A stretch of 64,000 bases of DNA, from NCBI RefSeq assembly GCF_002283555.1, contig NZ_MVOI01000015.1, positions 1 through 64,000 of the forward strand. Reading direction: 5' to 3'. Numbering within the stretch: the first letter of the stretch is position 1; every line of letters begins with the position of its first letter. The notes below the pieces were generated by a model that was not told where the DNA came from, did not search any database, and worked only from the letters and a program-made list of their open reading frames with translations. This DNA is from Rubrivirga sp. SAORIC476 (lineage in GTDB: Bacteria; Bacteroidota; Rhodothermia; Rhodothermales; Rubricoccaceae). A program made the position numbers and the translations under genes. Of this stretch, positions 58,268 to 64,000 are shown piece after piece.

Positions 58268-58651
58268 TCAGTTCGCCAGGGCGACGAGGTGGAACAGCGG
58301 GATCCGTGCGGAGAAGCGGCTGCCGCCCTCTCGCTGCATCAGGTAGGTCCCCTCCATCGTCCCCTCGAAGGTGCGGAGGACGCACATCGAGTGGTACTCG
58401 TGCGCCTCGCCCGCCGCGATGACCGGCTGGCGGCCGACGACGCCCGCGCCCTCCACGTGCTGCACGTGGCCGTCGGCGTCTGTGATGGTCCACGTCCGGC
58501 GCAGCAACTGCACCTCGTCCGCCCCGTGGTTCTCGATGCGGACGAAGTAGGCGAACACGAACTGCTGCTCAAGCACGTCCGACTTGCCGTCGAGGTAGGC
58601 CGGGCGGACGGAGACCGTGACGGTCTCGGTGGTAGCGTCGTAGGAAACCAT
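58268..58651 (-). CDS. apaG: Co2+/Mg2+ efflux protein ApaG
   Basis: A 127-residue ApaG protein, a small FnIII-like sandwich; genetics in enterobacteria links it to cobalt/magnesium, but the molecular role is unclear. Marks: FVFAYFVRIENHGADEVQLLRRTWTITDADGHVQHVEGAGVVGRQPVIAAGEAHEYHSMC, EGTMEGTYLMQ, and FSARIPLFHL. Length is normal. ATG 58651 lies 10 bases after the stop of the BtpA-family gene, so the two are probably cotranscribed. Confidence 0.93.
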   Translation of the reverse strand: MVSYDATTETVTVSVRPAYLDGKSDVLEQQFVFAYFVRIENHGADEVQLLRRTWTITDADGHVQHVEGAGVVGRQPVIAAGEAHEYHSMCVLRTFEGTMEGTYLMQREGGSRFSARIPLFHLVALAN

Positions 58652-58661
58652 GGGGGCGGGG

Positions 58662-59444
58662 CTACTGGCGGACCTCCTGTCCGCGCGCATATTCGACGGC
58701 GCCGATCAGCCGCCGCACCTCGGCTTCGGAAACGGGCGCCTGCCAGCGGCGGTCCTCCTTGAGGCCGCTGCCGACGAAGAAGCCATCCGCGGCGCCGAGG
58801 TAGTCGAGCAGGTTGTGGCCGTCGAGGCCGCCACCGCAGAACAGGGGCAGCGAGGCCACCTCGCAGGCCGCGTCCACCACGCCGGGGGGCGACGGGTACC
58901 CGACCGCGGGGCCGAGCACGATCAGCGCGTCGGGATGGGTCACCTCGGTGGCGGCGACGAGGCTGGCCACGTCCTCGACAGACGAGGGGCGCAAGTCGGC
59001 GAGGACGGGGATCGCGGTGGCACCCAGGGACTCGCGGTACCGGTGGAAGCGGCCCGCCGAGGCAGGGTCCTCGGCCCAGCCGTCCACGCGGACGAAGTGG
59101 CAGCAGGCGCCCAGCGCCACGGCCAGCGCCGCGCGATCGGCGTGGAGCACGCGGACGCCCACGGGCAGGCGCCGAGCGTTGCGCCGGACGGCGAGGGCCA
59201 CGTGGGTCATGTAGGCGACCACCTCCGGCCCGGTCTGGTCGTCGCCGAGCGCGGGCGCGTCGTGGGCATTCTCGACCAGCAGACCGTCTACCCCGAGTTC
59301 CACGAGGAGGCGTGTCTCCGCGACCGCCCGGTCTACCGCAGCGCGCACTCCGCTCCCCCCCGGAACACCCGGTGAGGGCCCCGCATGGATCACCGCGACG
59401 ACGGGCTTGGGGCGGGCGAACAGGTCGTGGACGAGGTCTGACAT
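58662..59444 (-). CDS. BtpA-family TIM-barrel protein
   Basis: A 260-residue soluble protein of the BtpA/SgcQ family; BtpA was first noted for photosystem I stability in cyanobacteria, and other members are presumed TIM-barrel enzymes of unknown activity. Marks: VVAVIHAGPSPGVPGG near the start, VELGVDGLLVENAHDAP, HFVRVDGWAED, and the Gly-rich end LPLFCGGGLDGHNLLDYLG and DGFFVGSGLK. ATG 59444 fits. The 246-base upstream region to korA holds no gene I trust. Confidence 0.83.
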   Translation of the reverse strand: MSDLVHDLFARPKPVVAVIHAGPSPGVPGGSGVRAAVDRAVAETRLLVELGVDGLLVENAHDAPALGDDQTGPEVVAYMTHVALAVRRNARRLPVGVRVLHADRAALAVALGACCHFVRVDGWAEDPASAGRFHRYRESLGATAIPVLADLRPSSVEDVASLVAATEVTHPDALIVLGPAVGYPSPPGVVDAACEVASLPLFCGGGLDGHNLLDYLGAADGFFVGSGLKEDRRWQAPVSEAEVRRLIGAVEYARGQEVRQ

Positions 59445-59690
59445 GGGGGGGCACGTCGCCGGAGGACGGCAGCGGATCGTTGGGGGCGTTAACCGGCCGT
59501 CGCCCCTCCGCTGTTCCATGAATACCCTCGGACAGCGCACCCATCTGCAGCTCGCCCTCCGGCAGCACAGCCTGCCGCCCCTGACCCGGCAGCGGGTTAA
59601 AAGGGCGCGAACCGTCCCCAGGGAGCGGCGGAGGGCTTCCCACACCGGCGAGGCGAGAATCACGGTCCGCTCGCGTGCGTACGGACCGCC

Positions 59691-61598
59691 ATGACCGATG
59701 CCCTCACCCCGGACCGCCCGTCCCTCCCCGGCGGGGTCCCCACCCTCGCCCTCGACGATGTCGTGGTCCTCTTCGCCGGAGACTCCGGCGACGGGATGCA
59801 GCTCACCGGCAGCCAGTTCACGCTGGCGACCGCGCACGCCCGCAACGACCTCGCGACGCTCCCCGACTTCCCGGCCGAGATCCGCGCCCCCGCGGGCACG
59901 CTCTACGGGGTGTCGGGCTTCCAGCTCCACTTCGGCAGCGCCGCCGTCCTCACGCCCGGCGACGAGGTGGACCTGCTGGTGGCCATGAACCCGGCCGCGC
60001 TGAAGGTCAACCTGGCGCGCGTGCGACCGGGCGGTGCGGTGCTGGTCAACACCAACAGCTTCACCGCGCGGGACCTGTCCCTGGCGGGCTACGACGTGAA
60101 CCCGCTGGAGGATGGCACGCTCGACGGCTACGAGCGCCACGACGTGGAGCTGACGAGGCTGACCCACGAGGCGCTCTCCGAGACCGGCCTCAGCAAGCAG
60201 GAGATGGACCGGGCGAAGAACATGTTCGCGCTCGGCCTCTCGCTGTGGATGTACACGCGCCCGATCGAGCCCGCGCGGGCGTGGATTCGGACCAAGTTCG
60301 CGAAGGTGCCCGAGATCCGGGACGCCAACCTCCGTGCGCTCGACACGGGGTATCACTACGGCGACATCTCGGAGAGCTTCGTCGCTCGGTACGAGGTCGC
60401 CCCGGCCGACCTGCCCGCGGGCACGTACCGGGCCATCAAGGGCAACGAGGCCCTGGCGCTCGGGCTCGTGGCCGCTGGCGTCAAGTCCGGCCTGGACGTG
60501 TTCTACGGGACCTACCCCATCACGCCCGCCTCGGACCTGCTGCACGCGCTCGCGAAGTACAAGGCGTACGGCGTCAAGACCTTCCAGGCCGAGGACGAGA
60601 TCGCAGCTATCGGCAGCGCCATCGGTGCCAGCTTCGGCGGGGCGCTCGGCGTGACGGCCACCTCCGGACCCGGCATGGCGCTCAAGGGCGAGTTCCTCGG
60701 CCTCGCGACGATGGTGGAGCTCCCGCTCGTCGTGATCGACGTGCAGCGGGCCGGGCCGAGCACCGGGATGCCGACCAAGACGGAGCAGAGCGACCTCCTG
60801 ATGGCCCTCTACGGCCGCAACGGCGACGCGCCGACGCCGGTGATCGCGCCGAAGACCCCCGGCGAGTGCTTCCTGGCCGCCTTCCACGCCGCCCGCATCG
60901 CGCTCCAGTACATGACGCCGGTCGTGGTTCTGTCGGACGGCTACCTCGGCAACGGCTCCGAGCCCTGGCTCCTGCCGGATGTCGACGCGCTGCCCGACAT
61001 CCCGGTCGCCTTCGCCGAGGTGGGCACAGCGGCGGTCACCGACGAGGGCGCCTTCCTCCCATACGTCCGGGACGAGGACACGCTGGCGCGCGGCTGGGCG
61101 ACGCCCGGCACAGCGGGCCTGGAGCACCGCATCGGCGGGCTCGAGAAGGACGCCCGGACCGGGGGCGTCTCCTACGACCCCGAGAACCACCAGCGGATGA
61201 CCGAGACGCGCGCCGAGAAGGTCGCCCGCATCGCCGACGCCTTCCCGGACGTGGAGGTCGAGGGTGACGCCGAAGGCGACGTGCTGGTCGTCGGCTGGGG
61301 CTCCACGTACGGGTCCATTAAGAAAGCCGTCCAGGGCGCGCAGGCCCGCGGCCTCCGCGTGGGACACGCCCACCTGCGCTGGCTCAACCCCCTCCCCCCC
61401 GGCCTCGGCGACGCGCTGGGCCGGTTCCGCCACGTGCTCGTGCCCGAGCTCAACGGCGGCCAGCTCGTCCACGTCCTCCGCGACCGGTTCCTGGTCGATG
61501 CCCAGGGTCTGTCGAAGGTCCAGGGCCTCCCCTTCTCCGCCCTCGAGGTGGAGGCGAGCATCGTGGAGCTGGCTGCCTCTCCCACTGACAGCGACTGA
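59691..61598 (+). CDS. korA: 2-oxoacid:acceptor oxidoreductase, alpha subunit (gamma-alpha fusion)
   Basis: With korB forms a 2-oxoacid:ferredoxin oxidoreductase, most like the 2-oxoglutarate type. The 635 residues hold a gamma domain (about 20-200: VVVLFAGDSGDGMQLTGSQF, SGFQLHFGSAAV) and an alpha domain (about 240-600: IKGNEALALGLVAAGVKSG, YGTYPITPASDLLHALAKY, FQAEDEIAAIGSAIGASFGG, TATSGPGMALKGEFLGLATM, QRAGPSTGMPTKTEQSDL). ATG 59691 follows an inverted repeat CGGTCCG/CGGACCG by two bases. korB follows after 79 bases. The enzyme can run in either direction depending on ferredoxin state. Confidence 0.94.
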   Translation: MTDALTPDRPSLPGGVPTLALDDVVVLFAGDSGDGMQLTGSQFTLATAHARNDLATLPDFPAEIRAPAGTLYGVSGFQLHFGSAAVLTPGDEVDLLVAMNPAALKVNLARVRPGGAVLVNTNSFTARDLSLAGYDVNPLEDGTLDGYERHDVELTRLTHEALSETGLSKQEMDRAKNMFALGLSLWMYTRPIEPARAWIRTKFAKVPEIRDANLRALDTGYHYGDISESFVARYEVAPADLPAGTYRAIKGNEALALGLVAAGVKSGLDVFYGTYPITPASDLLHALAKYKAYGVKTFQAEDEIAAIGSAIGASFGGALGVTATSGPGMALKGEFLGLATMVELPLVVIDVQRAGPSTGMPTKTEQSDLLMALYGRNGDAPTPVIAPKTPGECFLAAFHAARIALQYMTPVVVLSDGYLGNGSEPWLLPDVDALPDIPVAFAEVGTAAVTDEGAFLPYVRDEDTLARGWATPGTAGLEHRIGGLEKDARTGGVSYDPENHQRMTETRAEKVARIADAFPDVEVEGDAEGDVLVVGWGSTYGSIKKAVQGAQARGLRVGHAHLRWLNPLPPGLGDALGRFRHVLVPELNGGQLVHVLRDRFLVDAQGLSKVQGLPFSALEVEASIVELAASPTDSD

Positions 61599-61677
61599 GT
61601 CGCCGTTGCGCGTTCCGCGTCGCGTGCCCGGTGAGGCGTCGCGGTCGGACCCCGCACCCCGAACCACGCCACACACT

Positions 61678-63015
61678 ATGGCCTCCCTCCCTCCCGACGA
61701 CGCCGACCTCCCGGACACCTCCGCTGCACGTCCGGGCGGCGAGCCCCCCACGTCCCACGGTGAAGGCGCGGATCCCGACGTGCCGCAGCCCGCGGGGAAG
61801 AGGCATCCGGTGGACGCCCCCGCCGTGCCGGCCTCGGGCGGCGCCCCGGCGCTCCCTCCGATCCCCGAGACGGGCCCGGACGACGGCGCAGCGCCCCGGA
61901 AGCCGACCCTCCCCCCGATCAAGAAGCCCGCCCGCCCGCCTGGCGCCAAGCGCCCGCCCGTGCCCGCGAAGGCGCGGACGGTGGACCCCGAGGGGGACGG
62001 CGCGGCCCTGGGCCTGCCCGTCCTCACGCGCAAGGACTTCGTTTCCGGCTCCGACGTGCGCTGGTGCCCCGGTTGCGGCGACTACGCCGTGCTGGCCGCC
62101 GTCCAACGGGCCCTGCCCGAGCTCGCCGAGACGCGCGAGAACGTCGTGTTCATCTCCGGCATCGGCTGCTCCAGCCGTTTTCCGTACTACATGAACACGT
62201 ACGGCTTCCACAGCATCCACGGCCGCGCGCCTGCCGTGGCGACCGGCCTGAAGAGCACCCGCCCGGAGCTCGACGTGTGGGTGGTCACCGGCGACGGCGA
62301 CGCGCTCTCCATCGGCGCGGGCCACACGGCCCACATGCTGCGCCGCAACGTGGACCTGCAGGTGTTGCTGTTCAACAACCAGATCTACGGCCTCACGAAG
62401 GGCCAGTACTCGCCCACGAGCGAGGTCGGCAAGGTGACCAAGTCCTCGCCCTTCGGGTCGCTGGACCACCCGTTCAACCCGGCCGCGCTGGCGCTCGGCT
62501 CCGACGGCACCTTCATCGCTCGGACGCTCGACCGCGACCCGAAGCACATGCAGACGGTCCTCAAAGCCGCCCACGAGCACTGCGGCACGTCGTTCGTCGA
62601 GATCTACCAGAACTGCAACATCTTCAACGACGGCGCCTTCTTCGACTTCACCGAGCGCGACTCGAAGCCGCTGCGGACGCTGTTCGTGGAGGACGGCAAG
62701 CCGATGACCTACGCCAACGGGACGAAGGGGCTCGTTTTGGATGGCCTGCGCCTGCGCTCGGTCGACCTCGGCGGTGTCCGTACCGAGTCGGACTGCGTGG
62801 TGTACGACTCGACCGACAAGGCGCTCGCGCTGCTCGTGGTGGATCAGATGTTCTGGTCCGGCGACCTCCCCCGCCCGTTCGGCGTTCTCTACCGCGAGGA
62901 CCGGCCGACGTACGACGCGCTCCTCAATGAGCAGGTCGACGCGGTCCGCGAGGCGAAGGGACCGGGCGACCTGAAGGCGCTGCTGGCGCAGGGCGAGACC
63001 TGGACCATCGAGTAG
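61678..63015 (+). CDS. korB: 2-oxoacid:ferredoxin oxidoreductase, beta subunit with Pro-rich N-terminal extension
   Basis: The TPP-binding and Fe-S beta subunit partner of KorA. The conserved core starts near residue 115: DVRWCPGCGDYAVLAAVQRAL (cluster Cys pair), FISGIGCSSRFPYYMNTYGFHSIHGRAPAVATG, TPP motif VVTGDGDALSIGAGHTAHMLRRN and LLFNNQIYGLTKGQYSPTS, FVEIYQNCNIFND. Family length is about 340; this chain has 445, the extra about 115 residues being a Pro/Ala/Gly-rich, partly basic extension without a domain. ATG 61678 is the only start in the spacer. Confidence 0.93.
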   Translation: MASLPPDDADLPDTSAARPGGEPPTSHGEGADPDVPQPAGKRHPVDAPAVPASGGAPALPPIPETGPDDGAAPRKPTLPPIKKPARPPGAKRPPVPAKARTVDPEGDGAALGLPVLTRKDFVSGSDVRWCPGCGDYAVLAAVQRALPELAETRENVVFISGIGCSSRFPYYMNTYGFHSIHGRAPAVATGLKSTRPELDVWVVTGDGDALSIGAGHTAHMLRRNVDLQVLLFNNQIYGLTKGQYSPTSEVGKVTKSSPFGSLDHPFNPAALALGSDGTFIARTLDRDPKHMQTVLKAAHEHCGTSFVEIYQNCNIFNDGAFFDFTERDSKPLRTLFVEDGKPMTYANGTKGLVLDGLRLRSVDLGGVRTESDCVVYDSTDKALALLVVDQMFWSGDLPRPFGVLYREDRPTYDALLNEQVDAVREAKGPGDLKALLAQGETWTIE

Positions 63016-64000
63016 TCAGCGTGCCACCACGAGGCGGCCCGTGCCTGCGGGCCGTCCGCCCAGCGTGAGGCGGTAGACATAGAGCCCGGCCGGCCACCCG
63101 GCCACGTCCACCTCGGGGCGGTAGAGGCCTGCGCCGAGGACGCCATCCAGCGGCACGGCCACGCGGCGGCCGAGGGCGTCGAACACCTCCAGCCGGACGT
63201 CCGCCTCGGTGGCGAGGTCGAGTGAGAGGCGCGCCACGCCGATGGCGGGCGACGGCCAGGCGGTGCTGGCGAGGGCGTTGCGGCCCGGCCCGGGGACCGG
63301 GTCGGCGGGTGTGGTGACCACGCCCGGCAGATCCCCGAGGCGGAGGGTGGCGAGGTCGGGGTCGGGCGCGAACGGGACCGTCTGGGCCGCGGGGGCGGCC
63401 TCCAGCACCAGCCGGTTGACGGACGCGAGGGCCCCCTGCTCGGCCCTCGCCCACAGGTAGGCTGTGTCGACGGTGTACGTCTCCCCGGGCATCATATCGA
63501 AGGGACCATGGCTGGCGAGGATGCGCACGTCCGCGGGCCGATCCGTCCTCCCCGCACCATTCGTGTTGCGCTGACTCCAGTAGGAAGGCGGCAGGCCCGG
63601 GTAGACGTAGGTGGAGAATGTGGTCGCACCCGGGTTGTAGCCGTCGCCGCCGTAGGTCTGCGGCACGCCGTCGCAGTGCAGGCTTTGCAACTCGCGGTAG
63701 GCGGAGTGGCCACGCCCACCCATCTCAGCGCAAAAGTACCCGATGAGCGAACTCCCGCTCACCGGCACGAGCGACCCGGACAGCGCGCGCGCGGCGGGAC
63801 CGCTCAGAATGCGGAGCGCGGAGGCGGGCGGCGAGGCGCCGTAGAGGGTGTCGATGTCCGTTCCATTGTACGCGATCACGAGGTCCTGCTCCGGGACCGT
63901 GCCGACGTGATCGTCGCTGAACACACCGATGTCTGGGTCGACGTGGAAGCCCACGTAGGTGTCCGCGAGGGGCACCTCGCTTCGGTAAGTCAGGGCGTGG
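63016..64000 (-). CDS. C-terminal part of a large T9SS-exported protein (partial)
   Basis: An open frame runs off the right edge; 327 codons are visible. The C-terminal about 85 residues form a T9SS sorting domain (LSLDLATEADVRLEVFDALGRRVAVPL, WPAGLYVYRLTLGGRPAG, ending RLVVAR). The upstream part has YVGFHVDPDIGVFSDDHVGTV, LVIAYNGTDIDTLYG, and GPFDMMPGETYTVDTAYLWA, the kind of sequence seen in large secreted Bacteroidota/Rhodothermota proteins of unknown function. It converges on korB with no gap between the stops. The start and signal peptide lie outside the window. Confidence 0.8.
   Translation of the reverse strand, partial: HALTYRSEVPLADTYVGFHVDPDIGVFSDDHVGTVPEQDLVIAYNGTDIDTLYGASPPASALRILSGPAARALSGSLVPVSGSSLIGYFCAEMGGRGHSAYRELQSLHCDGVPQTYGGDGYNPGATTFSTYVYPGLPPSYWSQRNTNGAGRTDRPADVRILASHGPFDMMPGETYTVDTAYLWARAEQGALASVNRLVLEAAPAAQTVPFAPDPDLATLRLGDLPGVVTTPADPVPGPGRNALASTAWPSPAIGVARLSLDLATEADVRLEVFDALGRRVAVPLDGVLGAGLYRPEVDVAGWPAGLYVYRLTLGGRPAGTGRLVVAR

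Noticed and set aside
59518-59694. A 58-codon basic open frame ending in ATGA overlap with the korA start
   Set aside because: The overlap is tempting, but the codons include several AGG/AGA and have lower GC at third positions than real genes here, and the peptide matches nothing known. Treated as non-coding leader.
58662-62033. A 1123-codon open frame on the minus strand across korA/korB
   Set aside because: Only its last 261 codons (BtpA-family gene, from ATG 59444) are real. The rest is the antisense shadow of korA and korB, whose motifs are certain. Long antisense frames are usual at this GC content.

Overview
The window is GC-rich (about 70%) bacterial chromosome, densely coded on both strands, with no gene-free stretch longer than about 250 bases. 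Three proteins end in type IX secretion (T9SS) sorting domains, about ten are predicted lipoproteins, there is a beta-propeller (two-component) sensor, and promoters look like the TAnnTTTG type. This fits the Bacteroidota-Rhodothermota side of the tree, most likely a marine Rhodothermota of the Rubricoccaceae (Rubricoccus/Rubrivirga-like). The assignment is an inference from gene content; no 16S gene is present.

Layout. 1-677: tRNA-Thr(TGT), tRNA-Tyr(GTA), tRNA-Gly(TCC), tRNA-Thr(GGT) and the start of tuf, all on the minus strand, behind a recognisable promoter. 726-6254 (minus): queA-ispD-ispF-dedA, preceded by fahA and a conserved gene of unknown function. 6387-9739 (plus): TPR lipoprotein, cystathionine gamma-synthase/lyase, CDP-alcohol phosphatidyltransferase. 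9762-14945 (minus): a fused 2-oxoacid dehydrogenase E1 with a long acidic N-terminal extension, then DUF1573, DUF547 and MOSC genes. 15159-18343 (plus): a secreted protein, a copper-amine-oxidase-like T9SS protein and lhgO. 18414-21349 (minus): response regulator, histidine kinase, BLUF photoreceptor and TfoX C-terminal protein, a compact candidate light-signalling operon. 21465-29673: alr, small secreted proteins, ald, an rRNA/tRNA methyltransferase, gdh, yidD, moaB. 29743-35719: a terminase-nuclease-like orphan, pyk, two paralogous secreted proteins sharing an invariant C-terminal tail, a NarL-type regulator, L-lysine 6-transaminase. 35955-41493: lipA, a lipoprotein, a DinB-fold protein, a UbiG-like methyltransferase downstream of a type III polyketide synthase, and three lipoproteins. 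41593-53087: valS, an OmpA-like lipoprotein, an SH3-like protein, a beta-propeller histidine kinase with its LuxR-type regulator, and secreted/lipoprotein genes. 53231-64000: long-chain acyl-CoA synthetase, tRNA-Pro, thyA-folA plus a repeat protein flanked by duplicated folA 3' ends, apaG, a BtpA-family gene, the 2-oxoacid:ferredoxin oxidoreductase pair korA-korB, and the C-terminal part of a large T9SS protein running off the window.

Much of the content is core metabolism: isoprenoid precursors (ispD/ispF), lipoate (lipA) for the E1-type dehydrogenase, pyruvate kinase, amino-acid dehydrogenases, and folate/thymidylate (thyA/folA). The accessory interest lies in the BLUF-TfoX operon, the conserved-tail secreted pair, the duplication at folA, heptamer tandem repeats abutting two start codons, the polyketide synthase-methyltransferase pair, and shared promoter sequences linking cell-envelope genes. 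No insertion sequence, integrase, CRISPR array or complete prophage was seen.
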